DNA of 64,000 bases, taken from contig NZ_BAED01000061.1 in NCBI RefSeq assembly GCF_000241345.1, forward strand, positions 62,001 to 126,000. The letters run 5' to 3'. Numbering within the stretch: the first letter of the stretch is position 1; the number at the start of each line of letters is the position of its first letter. The stretch comes from Gordonia amarae NBRC 15530 (GTDB lineage: Bacteria; Actinomycetota; Actinomycetes; Mycobacteriales; Mycobacteriaceae). The position numbers and the translations under genes were made by a program. This document shows, piece after piece, positions 1 to 7,698 of this stretch. The notes under the pieces are model-generated. The model had not been told where the DNA came from and ran no database searches. It saw only the letters and a list, made by a program, of their open reading frames with translations.

Positions 1-279
1 ATGGTGGCACATCGCGCCGGTCTCGGCGACCACGTCGTCGACGACCGCCCGAACGGCCGCCGGGTCGATGACGTCTAGTTCTACCGCGACGGCCGTACCG
101 GGCCCGGCCGCCTGCGCGGCAACACGTTTCGCGGCGTCGAGGTCGATGTCGGCGCACCGAACTTTCGCGCCCACCGCGACGAGCGCATCGGTGAGCGCGG
201 CACCGATCCCCGACCCGCCGCCGGTCACGATCGCCGACCGTCCCGAAAACCCTTTCACCCCAACGCGTGCGGGACTCAC
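1..279 (-). CDS. SDR-family oxidoreductase, N-terminal part (runs off window)
   Basis: The 93 visible codons encode the N-terminal Rossmann half of a short-chain dehydrogenase. The coenzyme motif is IVTGGGSGIGAA, followed by a strand ending in ADID, the acidic end typical of SDRs that bind NAD(H). The catalytic Tyr-Lys pair would lie beyond base 1, so the gene is truncated by the window edge. The GTG start at 279 overlaps the stop of the upstream SDR (GTGA), so the two are translationally coupled in one operon. The substrate is unknown. The divergent monooxygenase/hydrolase genes suggest an alcohol or ketone intermediate of the same pathway, which is inference. Confidence 0.85.
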   Translation of the reverse strand, partial: MSPARVGVKGFSGRSAIVTGGGSGIGAALTDALVAVGAKVRCADIDLDAAKRVAAQAAGPGTAVAVELDVIDPAAVRAVVDDVVAETGAMCHH

Positions 280-1037
280 AGGAATGCCGCGAGGTGCTTG
301 CCGAGCTGCGGGTAGCGCATCAGGTGAGCGCCGCCGTTGATGTCGAGGACCTCCCCGGTCATCCAGGCGGCGATGTCCGAGCACAGGTAGCGGGCGGCGC
401 CGGCGATCTCCTCGGGCGTGCCGGGACGGCCCAGCGGGGTGTTCTCCACGTAGTCGCCCTCGATGCCGTCGATGGCCTGCAATCCCTCGGTGAGCGGGGT
501 GATGATCAGGCCGGGCGCGATCGCGTTGACCCGGATCCGCCGGGGCGCGAGTTCGAGCGCGGCCACCTGCGTGAGCATCGCCAGACCAGCCTTCGACGCA
601 CAGTACGCCGACAGTCCGTCGCCCGGCTGACGCGCGTTGAGCGAGGCCAGCGACACCAGCGAGCCACCATCGACGACGTTCCGTCCGGCATGTTTGAGGA
701 CGATGAACGCGCCGACCAGGTTGACGTCGAGCACGTCCCGCCACAGCTGCACGTCGTGGTCGACCATCCGTCCCCAGCTGCTGATGCCGGCGGTGTTGAC
801 GACGGCATGCAACTCACCGTCCAGGGTAGCGGCATCGGCGAAGAGCTTCTCGACGGCCGCCTCGTCGGTGACCTCGACCTGCGCCGATGTCGCGCCGATC
901 TCGGCGGCGACGGACGCGGCGTTGTCACCGTTGCGGTCGGCGACGATCACCCGGTAACCGTCCTCGATCAGTCCCGCGGCGATGGCGCGGCCGATCCCGG
1001 ACCCGCCCCCGATCACGATGGCATTGCGAACACTCAT
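276..1037 (-). CDS. SDR-family oxidoreductase
   Basis: A full-length classical SDR of 253 residues, the usual family length. It has the glycine motif IGGGSGIG near residue 9, ADRN at the end of beta-2, NTAG in the middle, a catalytic serine (SLASLNA) and the YCASK Tyr-Lys pair around residue 145. The C-terminus carries the usual ITG/MTGEVLDINGG segment. It is a cytoplasmic NAD(P)-dependent alcohol/ketone oxidoreductase of unknown substrate. It is the first gene of a leftward operon with the truncated SDR at 1-279. The 118-bp gap to the divergent monooxygenase contains a perfect palindrome and probably both promoters. Confidence 0.9.
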   Translation of the reverse strand: MSVRNAIVIGGGSGIGRAIAAGLIEDGYRVIVADRNGDNAASVAAEIGATSAQVEVTDEAAVEKLFADAATLDGELHAVVNTAGISSWGRMVDHDVQLWRDVLDVNLVGAFIVLKHAGRNVVDGGSLVSLASLNARQPGDGLSAYCASKAGLAMLTQVAALELAPRRIRVNAIAPGLIITPLTEGLQAIDGIEGDYVENTPLGRPGTPEEIAGAARYLCSDIAAWMTGEVLDINGGAHLMRYPQLGKHLAAFL

Positions 1038-1095
1038 CCGGCGAACACACCTTTCCCGTCACTGACGGATTCTGTTGACATGTGACAGTTAGAAT

Positions 1096-1107
1096 TGACA
1101 GCTGTCA
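1096..1107. promoter_or_regulatory. Perfect 12-bp palindrome, candidate operator
   Basis: TGACAGCTGTCA is a perfect palindrome. It lies in the only gap between the SDR operon (leftward) and the monooxygenase-hydrolase-TetR operon (rightward). A related half-site, TGTGACAG, lies at 1081-1088. Palindromes in divergent promoters next to a TetR gene are commonly that regulator's operator. Binding by the EthR-like protein at 3511-4143 is inference. Confidence 0.45.
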
Positions 1108-1155
1108 GGTTTCCATTAGTGTTGCACAGGTCACATCCTTACCGGAAGGCTTTCG

Positions 1156-2535
1156 ATGGATCGCACCGCACGAGATTCCGCCACCCCGTCGATCGCCGTC
1201 ATCGGCGCCGGGATCGCAGGCCTGACCACCGGCAAGATGCTCAGCGACTACGGCGTCGACTTCACGTGTTTCGAGAGCTCCGACCGGATCGGCGGCAACT
1301 GGGCGTTCGGCAATCCGAACGGCCACTCCAGCGCCTACCGGTCGCTGCACATCGACTCGTCGAAGTACAAACTCACGTTCCAGGATTTCCCGATCCCCGA
1401 CCACTTCCCGGACTTCCCGCACCACAGTCAGATCAAGGAGTACCTCGACTCCTACGCAGACGCCTTCGACCTGCTCGACAACATCGAGTTCGGCAACGGG
1501 GTGGACCACGCGGAACATCACGACGACGGTGGCTGGACCCTGCACACGCAATCCGGCCAGGCGCGCGAGTTCGATTTCCTGGTCGTCGCCAACGGCCACC
1601 ACTGGGATCCGCGGATGCCGGACTTCCCCGGCGACTTCGACGGCGACATCATCCATTCGCACTCCTACATCGATCCACACACCCCGCTGGATCTGCACGA
1701 CAAGCGGATCGTCGTGGTCGGCATCGGCAACAGCGCCTGCGATATAGCCGTCGAGTTATCTTCGCGCACAACCGGTAACAGGGTATTCCTGTCGACGCGG
1801 TCGGCGTCGTGGATCGTACCCAAGTACATGGCGGGCAGACCGGTGGACAAGTACGGCGCAGCACTGCCGTACGTGCCGCCGAAGCTGTACCGCTGGGTGG
1901 TCAACAACGCCGCCGAAGCGCTCGCCGGAAATCCCGAACTGTGGGGCCTGCCCAAGCCGGAGCATCGTTTCCTCGACGCGCACGGCACCCAGTCGGTGGA
2001 ACTGCCACTGAGACTGGGGTCCGGCGACATCACCGCCAAACCGAACATCGACCGACTCGATGGTGCCGCAGTGCATTTCACCGACGGTTCGGTCGATGAG
2101 GTGGATGTGATCATCTACGCCACCGGCTACAACATCACTTTCCCGTTCTTCGACCCGGAGTTCATCAGCGCACCCGACAACAAGATCCGGTTGTACAAGC
2201 GGATTTTCAAACCGGGTGTCGCCGACGTGGCGTTCGCCGGTTTCGGGCAGGCAGTGCCCACGCTGTTCCCGTTCGTCGAATGTCAGGCGCGGGTGATCGC
2301 GGCGTACGCGGCGGGCGAGTACCGGCCGCCGGCCGTCGATGAGATGGAGGCGGTGATCACCGCCGACGAGCACAAGAACCTCGGCCATATGCTCGATCGT
2401 CCGCGACATACCCAGCAACTCAACGTCTTCGACTACGAACGGGAAATGCGGGTCATCGAGTTACCCGAAGGACGGGTGCGCGCCATCGAACAGGGTTCAC
2501 CGTTGACCGGCCGCACCACCGCCCTTGCCCGATGA
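1156..2535 (+). CDS. Flavin-containing monooxygenase (FMO type)
   Basis: A 459-residue flavoprotein monooxygenase. The FAD-binding GAGIAG is at residues 17-22. The fingerprint FDGDIIHSHSY around residue 161 matches FxGxxxHxxxY, the FMO form rather than the Baeyer-Villiger form, which ends in W-P. The NADPH-binding GIGNSA is near residue 189, and ATGYN, typical of class B monooxygenases, near 323. The reaction is NADPH- and O2-dependent oxygenation of a nucleophilic heteroatom or a ketone; the substrate is unknown. A GGAAGG ribosome site precedes the ATG. It overlaps the following hydrolase by ATGA. The pairing with an EthR-like regulator recalls the mycobacterial ethA-ethR locus. Confidence 0.88.
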   Translation: MDRTARDSATPSIAVIGAGIAGLTTGKMLSDYGVDFTCFESSDRIGGNWAFGNPNGHSSAYRSLHIDSSKYKLTFQDFPIPDHFPDFPHHSQIKEYLDSYADAFDLLDNIEFGNGVDHAEHHDDGGWTLHTQSGQAREFDFLVVANGHHWDPRMPDFPGDFDGDIIHSHSYIDPHTPLDLHDKRIVVVGIGNSACDIAVELSSRTTGNRVFLSTRSASWIVPKYMAGRPVDKYGAALPYVPPKLYRWVVNNAAEALAGNPELWGLPKPEHRFLDAHGTQSVELPLRLGSGDITAKPNIDRLDGAAVHFTDGSVDEVDVIIYATGYNITFPFFDPEFISAPDNKIRLYKRIFKPGVADVAFAGFGQAVPTLFPFVECQARVIAAYAAGEYRPPAVDEMEAVITADEHKNLGHMLDRPRHTQQLNVFDYEREMRVIELPEGRVRAIEQGSPLTGRTTALAR

Positions 2536-3497
2536 CCACGGAAGCCACGCACATGCCACAGTCTTTCAGCATCACCTCCGATGGAACTACCTGCGATGCT
2601 TGGTATTTCCCGGCATCGAACGACGATCTGACCACCCCCGCGGGTCGGCCCGCCGTGGTGATGGCACACGGTTTCGCCGGCACCAAGGACTGCGGCCTGG
2701 ACTCCTTCGGCAGCCGGCTCGCCGACGCCGGACTCGACGTCGTCGCCTTCGACTACCGGGGTTTCGGTGCGAGCGAGGGTGAGCCGCGCCAGATCATCTC
2801 CCCGCCGGCCCAGATCGCCGACTACCGTGCCGCTCTCGCCGCCACCGCCGCACTGCCGGGCGTCGACCCCGATCGTCTCGTGCTGTGGGGAGTATCGATG
2901 TCGGGTGGGACGGTTCTCGACGTCGCGGCCGGCAGAGCTGATGTGGCTGCGGTCATCTCACTCACCCCGCTGGTGACCGCACTGGCCAACGAGAAGCCGC
3001 CCGCCCATCGCGAAGGGGCACCCGGCGACGCCAACCGGACGGCCGGGTCGACCGCGTCGCTGCTCGCCCTCGCCGCCCGCGACAAACTCGCCGCCCGCAC
3101 CGGCCGTCGGCGCGTGATGGCGCCGGTCGTCGGGCAGCCCGGCGAGACCGCACTCATCAACTTCCCCGGCACCTATGACGACTACGTCTCGATCGCCGGC
3201 CCCACCTGGCGCAACGAGGTGAACGCGTCGATCGCGCTCGACGCACTGGCCAACCGCCCCAACCGGGCGGCAGGCAAGGTCACCTGCCCGGCCCTGTTCC
3301 AGATCGCCGACCACGATCGCTGCGTTCCGGTGCACGCGGCGGTCAAGGCGGGAGTGAAGGCGGGTGCCCTGATCCGGCACTACCCGTGCGATCATTTCGA
3401 CGTGTACCCGGGCAAGAGATGGCATCAGCACATCATCGATCATCAGGTCGCTTTTCTGACCAAGGTCCTGCGCCCGCAGGTGCCCGCACCCCTGTGA
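2532..3497 (+). CDS. Alpha/beta hydrolase
   Basis: A 321-residue alpha/beta-hydrolase. The nucleophile elbow GVSMSGG lies near residue 120. The oxyanion-type HGFAGTK follows strand 3, and a late CDHFD near residue 293 supplies the probable catalytic His. There is no signal peptide, so it is cytoplasmic. The ATG overlaps the monooxygenase stop, so the two are co-translated. An ester made by an oxygenase could be cleaved here, but the upstream enzyme carries the FMO-type rather than the Baeyer-Villiger fingerprint, so that coupling is only a possibility. It also resembles dienelactone/X-Pro-type hydrolases, and the acyl substrate cannot be read from sequence. Confidence 0.85.
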   Translation: MTTEATHMPQSFSITSDGTTCDAWYFPASNDDLTTPAGRPAVVMAHGFAGTKDCGLDSFGSRLADAGLDVVAFDYRGFGASEGEPRQIISPPAQIADYRAALAATAALPGVDPDRLVLWGVSMSGGTVLDVAAGRADVAAVISLTPLVTALANEKPPAHREGAPGDANRTAGSTASLLALAARDKLAARTGRRRVMAPVVGQPGETALINFPGTYDDYVSIAGPTWRNEVNASIALDALANRPNRAAGKVTCPALFQIADHDRCVPVHAAVKAGVKAGALIRHYPCDHFDVYPGKRWHQHIIDHQVAFLTKVLRPQVPAPL

Positions 3498-3510
3498 CGG
3501 GTACGACGCC

Positions 3511-4143
3511 ATGACCGACCCGGCACCCGCGGTCTTCGACCGCCGCTCACCCACCCGCGGCGATCAGCGCCGGGCGAACCTGTTGCGTGCACTGCACGAG
3601 CTGCTGCAAAGCCGGACGTTCGAGCAGATCAACATCGCCGACATCACCTCGGCCGCCGGGGTGAGCCGGTCGGGGTTCTACTTCTACTTCACCGACAAGG
3701 CCGCCGCCGTCGCCGCGCTCGCCGCCGACATGCATTCCGAAACGATCGCCGCCACCAATCTGATGTTCGTGCGGTCGGCGTCGCCGCGGGAGCGCATCGC
3801 CGGGTCGATCCGCGCGACGTTCGCATCATGGGAGCAGCATCAGCAGGTGTTCGCGGCGATCCTCGCGGCCCGGCAGCACAACCCGGAGGTGCGCGAAGTG
3901 TGGGACGCCGCCCGCACAGCACTCGTCGCCCCGGTGGCGGAAATGATCGACACCGACCGTGCCGCCGGCCTCGCACCCGACGGCCCGGACAGCGTCACGC
4001 TGGCGACAGTCCTACTCGAACTCAACGAACGGTCGCTGGAGCAACTCGGTGTGGGGACGGGCCCGGGCGTGGCCGAGCGGATCGACACCCTGATCGAGGT
4101 GTGGAGCCGGTCGATCTACTCCAACACCACGCAGGAGAAGTGA
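3511..4143 (+). CDS. EthR-like TetR-family transcriptional regulator
   Basis: A 210-residue TetR repressor. The helix-turn-helix is at residues 40-62 (ITSAAGVSRSGFYFYFTDK). From memory, the FYFYF stretch, the LNERSLEQLGVG segment and the ending WSRSIYS resemble M. tuberculosis EthR more than average TetR proteins. It is the third gene after the monooxygenase and hydrolase (13-bp gap to the hydrolase), matching a regulator that controls its own monooxygenase. The probable target is the palindrome at 1096-1107. The ligand is unknown. Confidence 0.85.
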   Translation: MTDPAPAVFDRRSPTRGDQRRANLLRALHELLQSRTFEQINIADITSAAGVSRSGFYFYFTDKAAAVAALAADMHSETIAATNLMFVRSASPRERIAGSIRATFASWEQHQQVFAAILAARQHNPEVREVWDAARTALVAPVAEMIDTDRAAGLAPDGPDSVTLATVLLELNERSLEQLGVGTGPGVAERIDTLIEVWSRSIYSNTTQEK

Positions 4144-4180
4144 GCACACCCTTAGTTCGGTTGTTTCGCAGGACCGGCGG

Positions 4181-4194
4181 TAGACTCACGCCCG
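4181..4194 (+). promoter_or_regulatory. -10 box of a probable leaderless promoter
   Basis: TAGACT at 4181-4186 fits the actinobacterial TANNNT -10 element. The GTG start of the next gene lies 7 bases downstream, where transcription would begin, and no Shine-Dalgarno sequence precedes it. This is the usual picture of a leaderless mRNA in mycobacteria and relatives. Confidence 0.5.
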
Positions 4195-4292
4195 TGGTCA
4201 TCTTCTTCGAAATCCTGCTGGTGCTCGCCGCTGTGCTGATCACCTGGTTCGCCGTCTACGTGCTGTACCGCCTGGTCAACGACGAATCGTGA
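4194..4292 (+). CDS. 32-residue single-pass membrane protein
   Basis: A GTG-started ORF of 32 codons plus stop. Nearly the whole peptide is one hydrophobic helix ([20 protein letters not shown]), followed by a short basic/acidic tail RLVNDES. It has no catalytic residues and is probably a membrane-embedded microprotein. The stop overlaps the GTG of the nitrobindin gene (GTGA), so the two are coupled. The start is set by the -10 box seven bases upstream. Similar tiny membrane ORFs before nitrobindin genes occur in relatives, from memory. Function unknown. Confidence 0.6.
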   Translation: MVIFFEILLVLAAVLITWFAVYVLYRLVNDES

Positions 4293-4957
4293 CCGGACCG
4301 TCCGACGACGGCGGCAACTTCCCCGAACAGCAACTGCGCCGTTCGGGCGATGAGGCTGTGGCCGATGCCGAGGCACGGGCTCTCGATTCGGGTAGCCGTG
4401 AACGGAACGTCCCCACATGGGACGATCTGCCGCTGCCCATCGACACCGCCAATCTCCGCGAAGGCGCCGACCTGCACTCGGGCCTGCTCGGTCTGCTACC
4501 ACTGGTCGGTGTGTGGCGCGGCGAGGGCGAGGGTCACGACCCGCTCACCGGCGACGACTACCACTTCTCCCAGCAGATTGTCGTCAGCCACGACGGCCAG
4601 AACTTCCTCAACTGGGAGTCCCGTTCCTGGGTGATCGATGACGACGCCAACTTCGTCGGACCCGACCTGCGCGAGACCGGTTACTGGCGCATCGGCGAGG
4701 ACGACACCATCGAACTTCTCCTCGCGCACGCCGAGGGTTCGGTCGAACTGTTCTACGGTAAGCCTCTCACCCAGACCTCGTGGGAACTGGGCACCGACGT
4801 GGTGATCAAGGCCGAGTCGGGTGTACACACCGGCGGCGCCAAACGCCTCTACGGCCTGGTCCCCGACGGAGACCTCGCCTACGTCGAGGAACGCATCGAT
4901 CCCGACGGTGACCTCACCCCCCGGCTGTCGGCGAAGCTCCGCCGCCACGTCGGCTGA
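4289..4957 (+). CDS. Nitrobindin-family heme protein (FABP-like; probable peroxynitrite isomerase)
   Basis: A 222-residue protein with a 60-residue polar N-terminal extension, then the nitrobindin beta-barrel. The signature GVWRGEGEG is at residues 72-80. Family members bind ferric heme through a C-terminal His; [11 protein letters not shown] provides it at about residue 220. Nitrobindins isomerise peroxynitrite to nitrate and bind NO (family knowledge). The GTG start overlaps the preceding microprotein stop. In M. tuberculosis the homologue (Rv0813c) sits near pabC, ygfZ and purM/purF. Those genes follow here at 14-21 kb, supporting the orthology. Confidence 0.85.
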   Translation: MTGPSDDGGNFPEQQLRRSGDEAVADAEARALDSGSRERNVPTWDDLPLPIDTANLREGADLHSGLLGLLPLVGVWRGEGEGHDPLTGDDYHFSQQIVVSHDGQNFLNWESRSWVIDDDANFVGPDLRETGYWRIGEDDTIELLLAHAEGSVELFYGKPLTQTSWELGTDVVIKAESGVHTGGAKRLYGLVPDGDLAYVEERIDPDGDLTPRLSAKLRRHVG

Positions 4958-4961
4958 TCCG

Positions 4962-5300
4962 ATGTTTCGCAATCACGAGGGCGCGCCGCGTTCGGTCGCG
5001 GCGTATCTCGTGCTGATGTGGGTTCCGCTGCTCGCGCTGCTGATCCTGGGTCCGCCCGCCCCGACGTCTGTCGCATCGGTGATCGCCGCTGTCGTGCTGG
5101 TGGTGGTGTGCCGAGCACGGCCCGACACCACCCTGCGCCGGGTGCTGGTGGCGGTCCTGTCTGCGTTGCGTCGCGCACCGACCAAATACCCACCACCTCC
5201 GACGGTTCCGCTGCGACGACGTGCCGCGAACATTCTTCCACTACAGCGTGTCCTGCTGTTGTGCTCGGCCGAACCCCGAGCACCGGCGGTACCGGCATAA
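4962..5300 (+). CDS. Small membrane protein, unknown function
   Basis: A 112-residue protein starting 4 bp after nitrobindin. Two hydrophobic segments at about residues 15-30 (VAAYLVLMWVPLLALLILG) and 36-50 are joined by a proline turn. They are followed by a basic tail rich in Arg and Pro. No known domain is recognised. Tight spacing suggests co-transcription with nitrobindin. The C-terminal third is compositionally odd and may not be under strong constraint, so the exact extent is moderately sure. Confidence 0.5.
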   Translation: MFRNHEGAPRSVAAYLVLMWVPLLALLILGPPAPTSVASVIAAVVLVVVCRARPDTTLRRVLVAVLSALRRAPTKYPPPPTVPLRRRAANILPLQRVLLLCSAEPRAPAVPA

Positions 5301-5372
5301 GCCGGTCCGCCCCTGATTCGTGCGGCCCGGCAGACGCCCTCTGCCACTGTCGACCGCAAGGACTTTCCCCTC

Positions 5373-5990
5373 ATGCTGTCCATTTCGGGTGCTCATCGCA
5401 CCCTTGATTCCCATACTCTGTTCACCGACCTCGATCTGACCGTGCGACCCGGCGAATGCGGTGTCGTCATCGGCCCCAACGGTTCCGGCAAGAGCACCCT
5501 GCTGCGGTGCGTCATCGACGACGACCGGCTCGATGACGGCACCATCGACGTCTTCGGCATGGCTCCCGACGACCGGTCACCGGAGTTTCGTGCCCTGGTC
5601 TCCGCCGAGACAGGCGAGCAGGCCTCATTCTTCGACCTGACCATCACCGAACACCTGCAGTTGCTGTGGCGCTCACACCGCATGGACATCGCCGGCGGCG
5701 CTGTCATCGCGGCGCTCGACGACGCTGGGCTCGCCGACCTCGGTGACCGCTTTCCGCACGCGCTGTCGACGGGTCAACGGCAGCGATTCGCGTTGTGCGC
5801 GGCGTTCTCTCGTCCGTGTTCGCTGCTGGTGCTCGATGAACCCGAACGCGGCCTCGACACCGACGGCCAGAACTGGGTGATCGACAGGGTCCTGACGGCG
5901 AAACGGTCGGACACCGCGGTGCTGCTGGCCACGCACAGCCCGCTGATCGCCGATGCGGTGGCCGATCGCACGGTGGAGCTGGGCCGATGA
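5373..5990 (+). CDS. ABC transporter ATP-binding protein
   Basis: A 205-residue nucleotide-binding subunit. Walker A is GPNGSGKST near residue 34, the signature LSTGQRQR near 130, Walker B LLVLDEPERGLD near 152, and the H-loop THSP near 190. The Q-loop is atypical (SAETGEQ). Short stand-alone NBDs of this type power small drug, heme or peptide exporters. The stop overlaps the start of the adjacent permease (ATGA), so the two form one transporter. The substrate is not evident. Confidence 0.85.
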   Translation: MLSISGAHRTLDSHTLFTDLDLTVRPGECGVVIGPNGSGKSTLLRCVIDDDRLDDGTIDVFGMAPDDRSPEFRALVSAETGEQASFFDLTITEHLQLLWRSHRMDIAGGAVIAALDDAGLADLGDRFPHALSTGQRQRFALCAAFSRPCSLLVLDEPERGLDTDGQNWVIDRVLTAKRSDTAVLLATHSPLIADAVADRTVELGR

Positions 5991-7183
5991 TCGGGGTGAG
6001 TATCCCGGATGTCCGGTTCGGCTGGATGCGTCGCTACGACGTGTCCTGGGTCGAGGTGGTGTTCTGCGGGGCGGTGATCGCGGGGTTCACCACCCTCGTG
6101 ACACCGGCGCGGGTGGCCGGGATCATCGAGTTGACCCCCTGGGCCTCCGGCCATCCGGTTGCCGTGCTCTCCGCCGTCCTGGTTGTGGCGGTGGTGGCGG
6201 CATATCGGTGGGCGACGGTGTGGGGGCCGGTCCGGGTCGACCGGGCGACGCTGCGGTGGCGGCTGTCGGACCCCGCACCCCGCGCTCCCCGGCTGCGCCG
6301 GGCCACTGTTCCTGTCGCCGTGGCGATCGTCTGTGCCGTGACGTGTGCCGGGGCCGTCCTCGGTCTGCTCTGGCCGGATGTGCTGATCTATCTGGTTCCG
6401 TCCGGTGCTGCGGGCGGCCTGCTCGCCGTCGTCGCGGCATACCGCACGCAGGCCCGCACAGACCGCATCCGCTACCCGATTCGCCCCGGAACCACCACGG
6501 ATTCCTTGCACCGCAACACCATTGCCCCGGTCGATGGTTATGCGGGCGCACTCTCGCTGGCGGCGACCATGATGGACACCGACTGGATCGCCCAGGCACG
6601 AACGGTGCGTTGGCAATTCACCCACCACGCCACGCCTGTCCGGGCACTGCACCGTAATCCGTTGTGCGCCTTGATTCAGCTCGACCTGCGTAGACTCCGG
6701 AGGCATCCCGAGGCCGTCGTGCGCGCCGCGGTCGCCGTGGCGGTATCGGCTGTGCTTCCCTCGGTGCTGACCGTTCATGTCGGCGCGACCGTCGTCGTCG
6801 CATTGCTCGGAATGCTCGCCGCACGCTCGACGGCACTCGGGTTGCGCGGAGCGGCACAGGCTTCGGGCGTTGCCCGGATGCTGGCCGTCACCGACCGGGA
6901 ACTGCTGCTGCCGCACGTCGTGATTCCAGCCCTGACCGCGACGCTGTACTCGATTGTGGTGCTGCTCGTCTGGAATCTCGGTATCGTCGCGACCGTGGTC
7001 CTGTGGGCCGGCGCGACACTCGCAGCCTGCCGCCACGCCACCCGCCCCGACCTCCCCTACGACGCCCCGATACTGATCGACTCGCTGGTCACCGGTGCGG
7101 CCTTCTCCCCGCACCTGCTCGCCACCCAGCTGCGCGGCTATGGACTGCTGGCCGCAACAGCCCTGGTGCTGACGATGGTCTGA
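5987..7183 (+). CDS. ABC transporter permease-type membrane protein
   Basis: A 398-residue integral membrane protein with about eight to ten hydrophobic segments, for example at residues 22-45, 55-75, 105-130 and 245-275. A soluble, Arg-rich stretch at 150-225 interrupts the membrane segments. No conserved family is recognised, but translational coupling to an NBD identifies it as the membrane subunit. Its TGA stop is the first triplet of a very long hairpin (7181-7255), so termination or mRNA protection may occur right at the stop codon. Confidence 0.7.
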   Translation: MIGVSIPDVRFGWMRRYDVSWVEVVFCGAVIAGFTTLVTPARVAGIIELTPWASGHPVAVLSAVLVVAVVAAYRWATVWGPVRVDRATLRWRLSDPAPRAPRLRRATVPVAVAIVCAVTCAGAVLGLLWPDVLIYLVPSGAAGGLLAVVAAYRTQARTDRIRYPIRPGTTTDSLHRNTIAPVDGYAGALSLAATMMDTDWIAQARTVRWQFTHHATPVRALHRNPLCALIQLDLRRLRRHPEAVVRAAVAVAVSAVLPSVLTVHVGATVVVALLGMLAARSTALGLRGAAQASGVARMLAVTDRELLLPHVVIPALTATLYSIVVLLVWNLGIVATVVLWAGATLAACRHATRPDLPYDAPILIDSLVTGAAFSPHLLATQLRGYGLLAATALVLTMV

Positions 7184-7255
7184 CCCAAACCCCACCGGAG
7201 GCCGCCGGCATCGCAATTATTGCCATGCCGGCGGTCATCGGTGGGGTTTCGGTCA
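7181..7255. terminator. Long inverted repeat (31-bp arms) at the permease stop codon
   Basis: The arms 7181-7211 and 7225-7255 pair over 31 positions with four mismatches. The loop (7212-7224) can pair further (GCAA/TTGC). The left arm begins with the permease stop codon. There is no T-run, as usual for actinobacterial intrinsic terminators. It could equally be an end-protecting stem or a folded-back mobile-repeat remnant. Confidence 0.55.
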
Positions 7256-7274
7256 GGCTGCACACGATACAAAC

Positions 7275-7455
7275 GGCCCCCGTACCGCTTCACGGGGAAG
7301 CCGGGCCGACGGACGGTCGGGGTACGGAGGCCGGGTGACCAGCTGGGATTCGCCTCGGCGAACCAGGGTCCTACACCTCAAGGTGTGGTCGGATCCGCCT
7401 CAGCGGATGGCCACCTCACTTGTCCGATTGGAAATCAATTCGGATCACCTCCTTC
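7275..7455. ncRNA. Candidate structured RNA with a 16S-tail-like (anti-Shine-Dalgarno) end
   Basis: A closing stem pairs 7275-7286 with 7321-7332 (12 bp, one mismatch). It encloses exactly two hairpins, 7287-7301 (GCTTC/GAAGC) and 7306-7320 (CCGAC/GTCGG), forming a clean three-way junction. Then come GACC/GGTC (7337/7387) around two hairpins: CTGG..TTCGC/GCGAA..CCAG at 7343-7366 and ACACC/GGTGT at 7373-7386. A fourth hairpin is ATCCGC/GCGGAT at 7393-7408, and an imperfect one lies at 7423-7444. Bases 7442-7454 read GGATCACCTCCTT, identical to the end of 16S rRNA. On the minus strand this is a 13-base perfect Shine-Dalgarno match followed by a 12-codon TTG mini-ORF. The transcribed strand is unknown, and I recognise no Rfam family. 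No protein gene fits here. Confidence 0.35.
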
Positions 7456-7528
7456 CTCGTGTATCGCCAACCTACGCCCGGCTCTGAGCACCACGCAACA
7501 GATTTACGCACCCCAGGCAGTCGGCGCA

Positions 7529-7590
7529 CCGGACCCTTCGAGACGCCGTCGGGCTCGCAAGCTCGCGCGAGAAGCTCCTCAGGGATCAAG
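7529..7590 (-). repeat. Dispersed repeat R2, diverged inverted copy
   Basis: Read on the minus strand it begins CTTGATCCCTGAGG and ends CGAAGGGTCCGG. These are the same ends as the copies at 7644, 18465 and 21616, but the middle differs (an Arg/Ala-codon-like CTCGCGCGAGCTTGCGAG hairpin). With the copy at 7644-7698 it makes a head-to-head pair just downstream of cydC. Confidence 0.6.
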
Positions 7591-7643
7591 AAGGTGACCG
7601 CGATCCACCATTCCCCCAACGACGCCGCATCGCCACCAACCGC

Positions 7644-7698
7644 CTTGATCCCTGAGGCCGAAGCGACGAAGGAGCGAAGGTCACGAGGGGTCCGGCGA
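7644..7698 (+). repeat. Dispersed repeat R2, copy overlapping the cydC end
   Basis: CTTGATCCCTGAGGCCGAAG opens a roughly 55-base unit that recurs nearly unchanged at 18465-18520 and 21616-21671. Its last 18 bases overlap the final codons and stop of cydC, so the element supplies or replaced the end of that gene. Confidence 0.75.

Noticed and set aside
5774-7216. A 480-codon minus-strand frame opposite the ABC genes
   Set aside because: It is Arg/Gly/His-rich shadow sequence without domains; the plus strand encodes Walker motifs and membrane helices.
7442-7454. End of a 16S rRNA gene
   Set aside because: Only 13 bases match; the flanking sequence is not rRNA.
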